From: a virus
Reading direction: 5' to 3' (one strand)
Length of the DNA: 30,483 nt
Virus record (IMG/VR): IMGVR_UViG_3300042311_000368
Span: 1-30,483 of that record
The notes under the pieces were generated by a model. That model saw only the letters and a list, made by a program, of their open reading frames with translations. It was not told where the DNA came from and ran no database searches. This document shows, in pieces, positions 15,538-21,759 of the stretch (within the stretch, counting starts at the first letter, position 1; the number at the start of each line of letters is the position of its first letter). The position numbers were made by a program, and so were the translations under genes.

Positions 15538-15747
15538 TTAGTTGATTCTCAATTCTTCGCCGGTCAATGCAAAGTAAATATTTTGCAATTCCTGAATGTA
15601 TAAAGTAACTTGGGGATAATTTCTCCTTTTAACCCCACTCATGTGTGGTTTAATAAAGTTATTTTTTTCAATGTCATGCACCTCTCCATAAATTGATATT
15701 GCATACCTTCCATTTGTTTCTGGTATTTCTTTCCAAACGTAATCCAT
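15538..15747 (-). CDS. stand-alone NUMOD4-like protein, 69 aa
   Basis: WKEIPETNGRYAISIYGEVH (residues 5-24) is the NUMOD4 signature (W-K-x-I-P-x-x-x-x-x-Y-x-[VI]-S-x-x-G-x-V), normally an N-terminal DNA-binding module of HNH homing endonucleases. Here the frame stops after 69 residues and no HNH domain follows in any neighbouring minus frame that I can see, so it is either a free DNA-binding module or the remnant of a homing endonuclease. Start ATG 15747 is preceded by an AT-rich gap with 10-base tandem repeats. Confidence 0.7.
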   Translation of the reverse strand: MDYVWKEIPETNGRYAISIYGEVHDIEKNNFIKPHMSGVKRRNYPQVTLYIQELQNIYFALTGEELRIN

Positions 15748-15795
15748 AAATCTATTTTTTTACTAATTTACTAACTATTTTTATTGAATTTACAA

Positions 15796-15825
15796 CTTGT
15801 ATTTAGTTGTATTTACTTGTTTTTA
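15796..15825. repeat. three tandem 10-base repeats
   Basis: CTTGTATTTA, GTTGTATTTA and CTTGTTTTTA follow one another with no gap in the 79-base space upstream of the NUMOD4 gene. The 10-base step places each copy on the same DNA face, as in operator clusters. Confidence 0.5.
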
Positions 15826-15826
15826 T

Positions 15827-16114
15827 TTAAGGTATTATTACTTTCATTTCTTCCGCAATTTTATCAAACTCGTTCACGCAGTCAATGTAGTTTTGACTTT
15901 GTTCTGGCAACTTGGCGGTTAAATCGTAAAGTTCGATTTCATGCTTTGCCGTGAACTTTTGAACGAAGTGAATAAACTGATTCCATTCTTTCTTTTTAAG
16001 CTGCTTAAACTTGTTACCCTCTCCAGTTACTTTATCGAGGGTGTGAATTGCGCTTTGCAGTTGCATTGTCGCCATTACTATGTGCGCTAAATCGTCTTTT
16101 TGTTGTATTGTCAT
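15827..16114 (-). CDS. hypothetical helical protein, 95 aa
   Basis: Begins MTIQQKDDLAHIVMATMQLQ; helical by composition with charged face, including KQLKKKEWNQFIHFVQKF and CVNEFDKIAEEM. No motif known. One base from the upstream gene. Role unknown. Confidence 0.65.
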   Translation of the reverse strand: MTIQQKDDLAHIVMATMQLQSAIHTLDKVTGEGNKFKQLKKKEWNQFIHFVQKFTAKHEIELYDLTAKLPEQSQNYIDCVNEFDKIAEEMKVIIP

Positions 16115-16115
16115 T

Positions 16116-16322
16116 TTAAAAAAGTGTTAATTGTTTTTCGTTATCTAATGTTTCTATTTGCAATAAAACGCCACTCCCTACCTTTACATTAACTCCAAAT
16201 AATTCTTTGATATCTTTGGCTATTTCTTCTGTTTTATAACACTTGTAAAAACCAAATTTATTAACTGAATCTAAAGCGTGTTTTATTGCATTGTAGTGTA
16301 TTCTTTCTGCAATATCTTTCAT
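16116..16322 (-). CDS. hypothetical protein, 68 aa
   Basis: Begins MKDIAERIHYNAIKHALDSV; helical N-terminus and short beta-like C-terminus (GSGVLLQIETLDNEKQLTLF). ATGA overlap with the upstream gene. No function recognised. Confidence 0.65.
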   Translation of the reverse strand: MKDIAERIHYNAIKHALDSVNKFGFYKCYKTEEIAKDIKELFGVNVKVGSGVLLQIETLDNEKQLTLF

Positions 16323-16660
16323 AAATCTTTTATTAAAACCATTTTAAAACCTACTTTTTGATTGCCGTGTTCGCTCCAATTATTCATCACTTGAACGGGT
16401 TTTATTTTTGAGCAAATTATCCACATCCAATTATCCTTAAAATAATCGTTATTATCTTTAAAATCGTTTGCGGAATTTTCCAAATGTCGAATGCTTGAAA
16501 TATTGCACCGGAAAACCTTTAACAAATCTCGTTTTGAATAACCTTGCTTTCTCAAGTGAACAAATACTAGCTTCTTCATTGTTACCAGATAACTGAATCT
16601 GTACTGTTCGTGGTGTCGTGGATTAAAATACTCGATGTATTTATCTAACGGCTCTTTCAT
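16319..16660 (-). CDS. putative helix-turn-helix protein, 113 aa
   Basis: The segment YSKRDLLKVFRCNISSIRHL (residues 41-60) has the spacing of a helix-turn-helix (helix, tight turn near the Cys-Asn, recognition helix), after MKKLVFVHLRKQG. The C-terminal half (WMWIICSKIKPVQVMNNWSE) is unlike known regulators. ATGA overlaps on both sides. It could be a small phage regulator; family not identified. Confidence 0.55.
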   Translation of the reverse strand: MKEPLDKYIEYFNPRHHEQYRFSYLVTMKKLVFVHLRKQGYSKRDLLKVFRCNISSIRHLENSANDFKDNNDYFKDNWMWIICSKIKPVQVMNNWSEHGNQKVGFKMVLIKDL

Positions 16661-16845
16661 TTTATCAAAGTGTAACTATTAGTAAAGTGTTCTGTTGACT
16701 TTCCAAATTCGCTTTTGTGCTTTGTGGTGTCCTGTTCTAGTATGTTATACCAAACCATTTTGTCCACTATGTATGTAATTTCTACAATTTGGTGACGTGT
16801 TACGTTACTCCATTTTTGACCTACTTTTACTTCTTCTATTATCAT
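16657..16845 (-). CDS. hypothetical beta-rich protein, 62 aa
   Basis: Begins MIIEEVKVGQKWSNVTRHQI; the V-K-V-G-Q-K-W start and alternating strands (VEITYIVDKMVWYNIL) look like a small SH3-like barrel. ATGA overlap with both neighbours. Role unknown. Confidence 0.6.
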   Translation of the reverse strand: MIIEEVKVGQKWSNVTRHQIVEITYIVDKMVWYNILEQDTTKHKSEFGKSTEHFTNSYTLIK

Positions 16846-17063
16846 TTTAAAAAATATTTGATTATTTGTATTTTACTTAACTCTACAAAGGTAAACTTAC
16901 CCTCTATTCTTTTCATTACTCCGCCAACTTTAAAGGCTAATTTAACGTTGCACTTTTTGCAACAAATACATTTTCCTTTGCTGGATTTAATTTGGTACTT
17001 GCTAGAATCCTTTTTGAATAAAAATAAAGGTTTCCTTTTATCGCACTTATAACAACGCTTCAT
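16842..17063 (-). CDS. zinc-ribbon protein, 73 aa
   Basis: CYKC at residues 4-7 and CICCKKC at 32-38 give a Cys-x2-Cys...Cys-x2-Cys pattern typical of a small zinc ribbon, with a basic, aromatic loop (KRKPLFLFKKDSSKYQIK) between. This pattern occurs in small phage proteins that probably bind nucleic acid. ATG overlaps the upstream stop as TAATG. Confidence 0.65.
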   Translation of the reverse strand: MKRCYKCDKRKPLFLFKKDSSKYQIKSSKGKCICCKKCNVKLAFKVGGVMKRIEGKFTFVELSKIQIIKYFLK

Positions 17064-17290
17064 TAAAAATTCATTTTACTAGGGATTATCATACATTTTT
17101 CCCCGTTTATTTGCTCAAATCTAACCAATTTAATACTGGGAAATTCTTGTTTCACTTCTTTGTTAATCGCAAATGAAAAGTCTTTACACGAATAACTTTC
17201 AAGTCCTGACCGTATAAGTTCCTCCGCTTTTTGTCGATGTCTTACACGCTCAACTGAATTGGTATAATTTATTTCAATTGTTAGTTTCAT
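17063..17290 (-). CDS. hypothetical protein, 75 aa
   Basis: Begins MKLTIEINYTNSVERVRHRQ; beta start, helix, then strands (KLVRFEQINGEKCMIIPS). No motif known. One base from its upstream neighbour and coupled to the zinc-ribbon gene by TAATG. Confidence 0.6.
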   Translation of the reverse strand: MKLTIEINYTNSVERVRHRQKAEELIRSGLESYSCKDFSFAINKEVKQEFPSIKLVRFEQINGEKCMIIPSKMNF

Positions 17291-17291
17291 A

Positions 17292-17810
17292 CTACCAATT
17301 TTCTTGAATGTTTGCTTTTTCTTCGTCTGTTAGGTAGGCGAAATAACAAAAAGTTCCATAATCTTTCATTTGAAACACACATTTATTTGTTTCTGAAATT
17401 TTATAAACATCTTGCAAAAAACCAACAAAATAACAATTATTATCACTCCAAAACTTCCCGAAATCCCCAACTTTTATTTCTCGTTTCTTTTCTACTAACT
17501 CAAAGCCGTAACTTTCAGCAATTAGTTTTAACGCATCTAGTTCCATTTTTATCTCTTGCTTTGGCGATAACATTTGCTCTAGTTGGTCTAGGGTAATTTC
17601 TTGTTTATTGCCAACTGTTTTTATGCAATACCAACCTTTATAAAAAACAAGAATAATCGGAGTAATGTATGTTTGTGTAAGTACTGTTGTACCATTGCCC
17701 ATAAAATCGGTATTATTCCAAATACTTTCCCCCGCATCACTCAATATCTTAATCGCTCTTTGTCTTGTTTGCGCGCTGTCAATTACAACGTAAATTTCTT
17801 CTTTTTTCAT
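17292..17810 (-). CDS. hypothetical protein, 172 aa
   Basis: Begins MKKEEIYVVIDSAQTRQRAI. An alpha/beta N-terminal domain (VVIDSA, AIKILSDAGE, YCIKTVGNK) is joined through a helix (MELDALKLIAESYGFELVEK) to a C-terminal beta-rich part (FGKFWSDNNCYFVGFLQDVY). The two-domain look is unusual in this stretch of very small genes, but no catalytic residues can be named. Role unknown. Confidence 0.65.
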   Translation of the reverse strand: MKKEEIYVVIDSAQTRQRAIKILSDAGESIWNNTDFMGNGTTVLTQTYITPIILVFYKGWYCIKTVGNKQEITLDQLEQMLSPKQEIKMELDALKLIAESYGFELVEKKREIKVGDFGKFWSDNNCYFVGFLQDVYKISETNKCVFQMKDYGTFCYFAYLTDEEKANIQENW

Positions 17811-17822
17811 GGTGTTATTTTT

Positions 17823-18047
17823 TTAACAAATTGTAGAAGTTATTTCATCAATTAGATTTTCAAAGTTGTGTTCTAATTCATCACAGTGTTCACATTTATG
17901 AGGTGGGCTAAAAACAAAGCTTTCTACCACTTCAATAATACATCCTTGTGCTTTGTAATATGCAATCTGAAGTTTGCATTCAGCATCCATATAATCTTCA
18001 TTTATAGCAGAAAATATTCTACCATTTTTACAGCTAATTGTTATCAT
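17823..18047 (-). CDS. hypothetical protein with CxxC pair, 74 aa
   Basis: Begins MITISCKNGRIFSAINEDYM; a helix (AECKLQIAYYKAQGC) and then KCEHCDELEHNFENL, a Cys-x2-Cys with nearby His that could hold a metal. No family recognised. One base after its upstream neighbour. Confidence 0.6.
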   Translation of the reverse strand: MITISCKNGRIFSAINEDYMDAECKLQIAYYKAQGCIIEVVESFVFSPPHKCEHCDELEHNFENLIDEITSTIC

Positions 18048-18048
18048 C

Positions 18049-18297
18049 TTACTTCTTTTTTAAAATTACAAAATATCGTTTCTTGTTCAAATAGGCAATT
18101 GCTTGGTAAAAAGTCCGCTTTGTTTTTTCGCATTCGCTTTCTTCAATTACTGTGATAGTGTCGAAAGTGTGAATATTAACATGGTTCTTTTTTACGACTA
18201 AATTACCTTGCAAAACCCCCTCTAATTCCAAACCAATTAAATGATTCGGAATATAGATGTTTGTGGGTGTAATATCGCTTTTGGTTTTATAAGTCAT
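18049..18297 (-). CDS. hypothetical protein, 82 aa
   Basis: Begins MTYKTKSDITPTNIYIPNHL; beta-rich first half, basic end (AYLNKKRYFVILKKK). Overlaps the upstream gene by 11 bases. No motif known. Confidence 0.6.
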   Translation of the reverse strand: MTYKTKSDITPTNIYIPNHLIGLELEGVLQGNLVVKKNHVNIHTFDTITVIEESECEKTKRTFYQAIAYLNKKRYFVILKKK

Positions 18298-18484
18298 CGT
18301 TTCTCCATTTTTCGGTTAACGTATCATCAATGAAGCTAAAAACATCTGTTTCTTGAATCTCATCGGTTACATCATGCTTACCTAACATGATTCGTTCAAT
18401 GACTGGTTCATCTTCACGGTTCTTTTTATAAAACACTTCGAAAGTGATTCCCTCGTGATCGTAGTTAAAATTATTGAAAGCCAT
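18287..18484 (-). CDS. hypothetical acidic protein, 65 aa
   Basis: Begins MAFNNFNYDHEGITFEVFYK; acidic C-terminus (VTDEIQETDVFSFIDDTLTE). No motif known. Acidic, small and near the start of the early small-gene operon, features shared by some DNA mimics, but this is only suggestive. Confidence 0.6.
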   Translation of the reverse strand: MAFNNFNYDHEGITFEVFYKKNREDEPVIERIMLGKHDVTDEIQETDVFSFIDDTLTEKWRNDDL

Positions 18485-18487
18485 AAC

Positions 18488-18685
18488 TTAGTCGTTTAAA
18501 ATGTAATCGTAAGTAATTTTGTGTTGCATTATGTAGTTAGAATCCATGTAATAGTTGCCTATACACATTCTATCAAAATATACACTCCAGTAATAAGCCG
18601 TTTTGGTTTTAGAATACTGGTACTTTTCCACTCTGCGAAGTCTATTCGCTTTTGATTTGCTTGTAATTTTTGCTTTAATTCTCAT
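18488..18685 (-). CDS. hypothetical basic protein, 65 aa, first of small-gene operon
   Basis: Begins MRIKAKITSKSKANRLRRVE; a very basic N-terminal 25 residues, then aromatic-rich (AYYWSVYFDRMCIGNYYMDS). It is the first gene after a TACATTTG promoter and a terminator, so it is likely expressed strongly and early. Role unknown; charge suggests nucleic-acid contact. Confidence 0.6.
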   Translation of the reverse strand: MRIKAKITSKSKANRLRRVEKYQYSKTKTAYYWSVYFDRMCIGNYYMDSNYIMQHKITYDYILND

Positions 18686-18701
18686 AACTTTTTCGTTTTC
18701 G

Positions 18702-18737
18702 TTTCAGCAAATGTACTAAAACTTTTTAATTAAACAA
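18702..18737 (-). promoter_or_regulatory. Bacteroidetes-type promoter of the small-gene operon
   Basis: The best promoter in the window: TTG (18735-18737), a 19-base spacer, TACATTTG (18708-18715), then CTGAAA. Spacing and both boxes fit the Bacteroidetes -33/-7 pattern. It lies in a 138-base non-coding gap behind the terminator of the SSB gene. Confidence 0.65.
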
Positions 18738-18766
18738 TACTTTTTTAAATAATAATTGAAAATAAA

Positions 18767-18799
18767 TTAAAAAATCCGCTAAACTCTAGGAATAGCGGA
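18767..18799 (-). terminator. intrinsic terminator after the SSB-like gene
   Basis: Minus strand: TCCGCTA, 11-base loop, TAGCGGA, then TTTTTT. The seven-pair stem is perfect and lies 24 bases after the stop codon of the SSB-like gene. Confidence 0.85.
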
Positions 18800-18823
18800 C
18801 TTAAAAAATTAAATTAATTTAGA

Positions 18824-19120
18824 TCAGAAAGGTAAATCTGTATTTGGTAAAGTTTCGTTACCAGCTGGAATATCATTCTGAATAGCCTTTTCAGCCACTT
18901 TAATGCTTCCGTCAGTCCAAATTACTCTACCGTTAGCGAAGTATGTTTTCTTTGCTCCTGATTCACGTTCTTCTTTGCTTTGGTTGTAGCACATTGAAAC
19001 GTTGTTATCGTACTTCGTTTCATCGTTTACAGAAATACTTACATTCAAATATTTTCCGTCTTTAAGTTTTGATTTGTCAATCTTTGTTACATCAATTGAC
19101 ATTTGGATAATTGCACTCAT
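18824..19120 (-). CDS. single-stranded-DNA-binding-like protein, 98 aa
   Basis: Probable replication/recombination SSB. Beta-rich (MSAIIQMSIDVTKIDKSKLK, YLNVSISVNDETK, TYFANGRVIWTDG), with a C-terminal NTDLPF tip like the acidic PF tail by which bacterial SSBs recruit partner enzymes. At 98 residues it is shorter than host SSB and of the kind found in Bacteroidetes phages. It is the last gene of the recombination block, after the annealing protein and a helical partner, and is followed by a terminator. Confidence 0.65.
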   Translation of the reverse strand: MSAIIQMSIDVTKIDKSKLKDGKYLNVSISVNDETKYDNNVSMCYNQSKEERESGAKKTYFANGRVIWTDGSIKVAEKAIQNDIPAGNETLPNTDLPF

Positions 19121-19122
19121 AT

Positions 19123-19632
19123 TTACTTGTTTTTAAATTTAACCATTAAACTGCTTTTTGTTGGCTTTAAAGATACTTTTGTTACTTCTATACCGTCAGC
19201 GTCGTAAATCGCTTCTTTTGATGCCGTAGCGACCTTAATTAACTCTTGGCGTTGTTTAAGTTTTTCGCTTAATTCTTGAATAAGGAAATCTTCTGAATAG
19301 TTTAATAACTTGCTACCCTCTTTTGATGTAAATTCAACTCCAGCAATTACAAAAGTTTTATCGTAGCTTCTAGCTTCGTCCATTGCTGTTTCTTCTACTT
19401 TGCGTTTTGCTTCGTCGAATATCTTTTCCAGCTTCTTGTAAACTGCGAAAACTTCTAAGGCTTTCAATTCTCCATTATCCACGCCCTCGTTAAGCGTTTT
19501 GATAAATCCCTCTACAGTGGGAACTAAACTATCCTTTGCTACTACTAAGTCAAAGTTAGCGTTTGGTTGAGCGTTTGCCCAACCGTTTGCTTCTGCATCT
19601 CTATCGATGTCGTAAATGTGATTCTCTTGCAT
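19123..19632 (-). CDS. hypothetical helical protein in recombination block, 169 aa
   Basis: Begins MQENHIYDIDRDAEANGWAN. The middle is strongly helical and charged (KKLEKIFDEAKRKVEETAMD, then LIQELSEKLKQRQELIK), with a short beta pair between (TFVIAGVEFTSKEG). It is placed between the annealing protein and the SSB, with gaps of only two and five bases, so a role in recombination is likely (for instance a loader or exonuclease partner), but no catalytic motif is visible. Confidence 0.6.
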   Translation of the reverse strand: MQENHIYDIDRDAEANGWANAQPNANFDLVVAKDSLVPTVEGFIKTLNEGVDNGELKALEVFAVYKKLEKIFDEAKRKVEETAMDEARSYDKTFVIAGVEFTSKEGSKLLNYSEDFLIQELSEKLKQRQELIKVATASKEAIYDADGIEVTKVSLKPTKSSLMVKFKNK

Positions 19633-19637
19633 GATTA

Positions 19638-20201
19638 TTATAATTGTGCTAATTGATTAGCGGTTAATGTAAAATTGTTAATTAAATCCTCTTTTGTTGC
19701 TTTGTTATCTGCTATGGCTTGCAAAGCACTTATAAACCTGTCGTCTGAAATGCTTGGATTAGGCTCTTTAAATTCTTTTTTCATTTCTTCAACATATCTA
19801 ACATCGTCAAATTTACCCATGAAAATATCAGCGTTAAAACCTAACTTAGAAATTGCCTTTGTCAAAGCATCGGTTTCAATTTTCTTTGCAAAGTTATCGT
19901 CAACCATTGTACAATTTCTATCCATGTACATTTTGCATGAATTGATAATCTCAAATTCTCCATTTGGAAAAAAGAAAATACCTTTAAAAACTACAATGTT
20001 AAATTTTTCTGCAAGTGAGTAATCTAAAGTAATATTTTTAAACCCCCATTTTTGCCCATAAACTCCAAATTCTTCCGTTACTTGCATGATTTGGTACTGC
20101 GGTGCAATAGCTGTTATTTCATGTCCTGAAATCTTAGCTTTCTTTGTGTACTTTGGATTAGTTTTTTCAACTCTATTCCATAAGTCTAAATTGTTTTCCA
20201 T
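19638..20201 (-). CDS. Rad52/Sak-like single-strand annealing protein
   Basis: Probable phage recombinase that anneals complementary DNA strands. N-terminal LWNRVEKTNPKYTKKAKI and a beta stretch (EITAIAPQYQIMQVTEEFG, then YGQKWGFKNI) followed by the helix DALTKAISKLGFNADIFMG-KFDD match the fold order of Rad52-type phage proteins, where the A-x-T-x-A-[IL]-x-x-L-G-[FI]-x-x-D-[IV] segment is most typical. 187 residues is in range. A short C-terminal helical tail follows. SSB two genes downstream fits the usual pairing. The family is inferred from pattern memory; an ERF-type protein is the alternative. Confidence 0.6.
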   Translation of the reverse strand: MENNLDLWNRVEKTNPKYTKKAKISGHEITAIAPQYQIMQVTEEFGVYGQKWGFKNITLDYSLAEKFNIVVFKGIFFFPNGEFEIINSCKMYMDRNCTMVDDNFAKKIETDALTKAISKLGFNADIFMGKFDDVRYVEEMKKEFKEPNPSISDDRFISALQAIADNKATKEDLINNFTLTANQLAQL

Positions 20202-20217
20202 AATTAATTAATTTTCG

Positions 20218-20231
20218 TTTGTGCAAATATA
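20218..20231 (-). promoter_or_regulatory. -7 element TATATTTG upstream of the annealing protein
   Basis: TATATTTG at 20224-20231 followed by CACAAA in the 52-base gap before the recombination block. Fits TAnnTTTG; -33 element unclear. Confidence 0.5.
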
Positions 20232-20253
20232 GTAATTTAGTTTTAATAAAATA

Positions 20254-20475
20254 CTATTTTTTAAAAGTTTCTTTATAATAATTTTCACTACAATCTTTAT
20301 TTGGGGCGCAAACATCAAAATAATCCGAACTAAAAAATTCGCCCTTAGTGAATGCTGACATAATTAATTGCTTTTCCATTTCTTTGGCTTGTTCTAATAA
20401 AGAATGCCAAACAAACTTATCTTTATCACTATTCCATAGTTGTTCAAATAACCACTCTACTGCTGTTTGTTTCAT
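20254..20475 (-). CDS. hypothetical protein, 73 aa
   Basis: Begins MKQTAVEWLFEQLWNSDKDK and continues WHSLLEQAKEMEKQLIMSAF: an amphipathic helical protein widely seen, unnamed, in Bacteroidetes phages. The end (FDVCAPNKDCSENYYKETFK) is variable in such families. One base after the stop of the 56-aa gene. Role unknown. Confidence 0.7.
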   Translation of the reverse strand: MKQTAVEWLFEQLWNSDKDKFVWHSLLEQAKEMEKQLIMSAFTKGEFFSSDYFDVCAPNKDCSENYYKETFKK

Positions 20476-20476
20476 C

Positions 20477-20647
20477 TCAATACTTATTTGATTCTAAAAT
20501 AGCAATCGACCTTTTCAACTGCTTAACTTTTTCTTTGTCATCTTGAATTTCACTTTGGAAACGTAAATCTACAATAACATCTTCCGAAAGTCTTTTTTCG
20601 ATTTCTTTGAGTTTTGCTTTCAACTCGAATAGTGGGAAATTTTCCAT
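20477..20647 (-). CDS. small coiled-coil protein, 56 aa
   Basis: ATG 20647 reads MENFPLFELKAKLKEIEKRL and continues with charged heptads (QDDKEKVKQLKRSIAILESN) to TGA 20477. Almost fully helical. Its start follows the stop of the 25-aa frame by one base and its stop is one base before the next gene, which supports it as real. Role unknown. Confidence 0.65.
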   Translation of the reverse strand: MENFPLFELKAKLKEIEKRLSEDVIVDLRFQSEIQDDKEKVKQLKRSIAILESNKY

Positions 20648-20648
20648 A

Positions 20649-20726
20649 CTAAATAAAACATAAAGCGATTAATACTAAAGCATGCAATCCAAACACTACT
20701 AAATAAATTCTCTTTTCGTTTTTCAT
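20649..20726 (-). CDS. possible 25-aa membrane peptide
   Basis: ATG 20726 reads MKNEKRIYLVVFGLHALVLI and ends in ALCFI: basic start then one hydrophobic helix. It is the first frame after a TAGATTTG promoter and is spaced one base from the next gene, but is very short. Confidence 0.4.
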   Translation of the reverse strand: MKNEKRIYLVVFGLHALVLIALCFI

Positions 20727-20743
20727 CTTAATTAATTTTAAAG

Positions 20744-20757
20744 TTTCAGCAAATCTA
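20744..20757 (-). promoter_or_regulatory. Bacteroidetes-type promoter, TAGATTTGCTGAAA
   Basis: -7 element plus the CTGAAA shared with 11018-11031 and 18702-18715. Two 14-base direct repeats lie 32 to 65 bases upstream (20789-20822). Confidence 0.5.
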
Positions 20758-20788
20758 CTAACTCACTTTCGATAAATTACTACAATTG

Positions 20789-20822
20789 TGATGAACGGCA
20801 AATATCAATGATGAACGGCAAA
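20789..20822. repeat. two 14-base direct repeats, candidate operator
   Basis: TGATGAACGGCAAA occurs at 20789-20802 and again, identical, at 20809-20822, a 20-base step (two helix turns), between the endolysin terminator and the promoter at 20744. Confidence 0.7.
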
Positions 20823-20823
20823 A

Positions 20824-20850
20824 CGAAAAAAGCACCCCTCTCGAAGTGCC
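20824..20850 (-). terminator. intrinsic terminator after the endolysin gene
   Basis: Minus strand: GCACTTC, GAGA tetraloop, GGGGTGC, then TTTTTT. Seven pairs including two G-U. Confidence 0.85.
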
Positions 20851-20902
20851 TTAATTTACCTAAACGAAAACTAAAAATTAATTTATGAAAAAACAAAGTT
20901 AG

Positions 20903-21451
20903 TTAAAATTCGTCAACTATAACCATTGACCAAATCTTTTGAGGCTCTAACAAATTAATCACTTTCAAATATGTTGGTATGTCATTAAGTACAATGCAAC
21001 CCTCACTCCATCCGCCTATGTTAGTCTTTACAATTTTACGGTTAATATCATGGTCCGCTGGATGAAAGTTGAAACCTCTAATATCTGTTTTGATTTCAGT
21101 CGTTGGATTCGTTTTGCCGTCTGCAGTAAAATCTCTTTGATAAGGAAAACCAACTCTTTGAAGTCCCGCTTTAACTTTGCCTTTATGCTTGCCAATTATC
21201 CAAGCTCCATAGTTCCAAACATTCGCACAAACAACGCCTGTACCTTTATTGCCTTTGTTAGTTGTACACGAAGTCACCAGGACAAACTTTGATCCACGAA
21301 ACAAATAACACTTATCGTCAAATTTATCCGTTTCATCTTCATTACTTCGCACAGATAAAATCCAATAAGTTTCAGGAATACCTTTGAAACTTTTAAGCGT
21401 TTTTACCTTATCGAGTAACTGAATATCTGTATAGTTTTTTACGTTGCTCAT
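20903..21451 (-). CDS. endolysin-like protein with YkuD-type Cys active site
   Basis: Probable peptidoglycan hydrolase for lysis. N-terminal LLDKVKTLKSFKGIPETYWI and KFDDKCYLFRG match the start of Bacteroidetes phage lysis proteins. The C-terminal half carries FNFHPA (His130) and GGWSEGCIVLND (Ser149, Cys152), the H...S-x-G-C pattern of YkuD-type L,D-transpeptidases. In those enzymes Cys is the nucleophile and His the base. No signal peptide, so it needs a holin; small membrane genes lie just upstream. Coupled to the previous gene by TAATG and followed by a strong terminator. Confidence 0.75.
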   Translation of the reverse strand: MSNVKNYTDIQLLDKVKTLKSFKGIPETYWILSVRSNEDETDKFDDKCYLFRGSKFVLVTSCTTNKGNKGTGVVCANVWNYGAWIIGKHKGKVKAGLQRVGFPYQRDFTADGKTNPTTEIKTDIRGFNFHPADHDINRKIVKTNIGGWSEGCIVLNDIPTYLKVINLLEPQKIWSMVIVDEF

Positions 21452-21690
21452 TAATCTAAATTTAAATTGTAACTACTTAAAATATTTCTTAATTCATCAC
21501 GCATAGCATTTGCAACATCAACCTCTATTTCGCTTGCTGAATCTTGAATTAAACTTTCTCCGTACTTAGTTATACTTCGTAACTTTTGATCTAAGTCCCA
21601 AATCGCAATTTTCCACTTATAACCATCGAGTGCCGTTTTTACTTCGTCTTGTTCTTCAACGCTATCAAATTCTAAAATTACTTTACCCAT
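21451..21690 (-). CDS. conserved phage protein with DSVEEQDE motif, 79 aa
   Basis: ILEFDSVEEQDEVKTALDGY and KWKIAIWDLDQKLRS define a small, well-conserved unnamed phage family. It has a beta-alpha-beta start followed by a helical, acidic end (EVDVANAMRDELRNILSSYN). Function unknown. It sits between the phosphoesterase and the endolysin, with the endolysin start overlapping its stop. Confidence 0.75.
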   Translation of the reverse strand: MGKVILEFDSVEEQDEVKTALDGYKWKIAIWDLDQKLRSITKYGESLIQDSASEIEVDVANAMRDELRNILSSYNLNLD

Positions 21691-21695
21691 TTTTT

Positions 21696-21759
21696 TTGAT
21701 TAATATATTAGCTAAATTACTCAAATATTTCCTTTTTGACTAATATAATAGTCTAAATT
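21696..21759. repeat. two copies of a 23/24-base AT-rich repeat
   Basis: TTGATTAATATATTAG then CTAAATT (21696-21718) and TTGACTAATATAATAG then TCTAAATT (21736-21759), near-identical, 40 bases apart. Each core is partly palindromic. The second covers the stop codon of the phosphoesterase. Confidence 0.5.

Noticed and set aside
19675-20022. Open plus-strand frame of 115 codons
   Set aside because: Antisense shadow of the annealing protein, which has clear family pattern and operon context.
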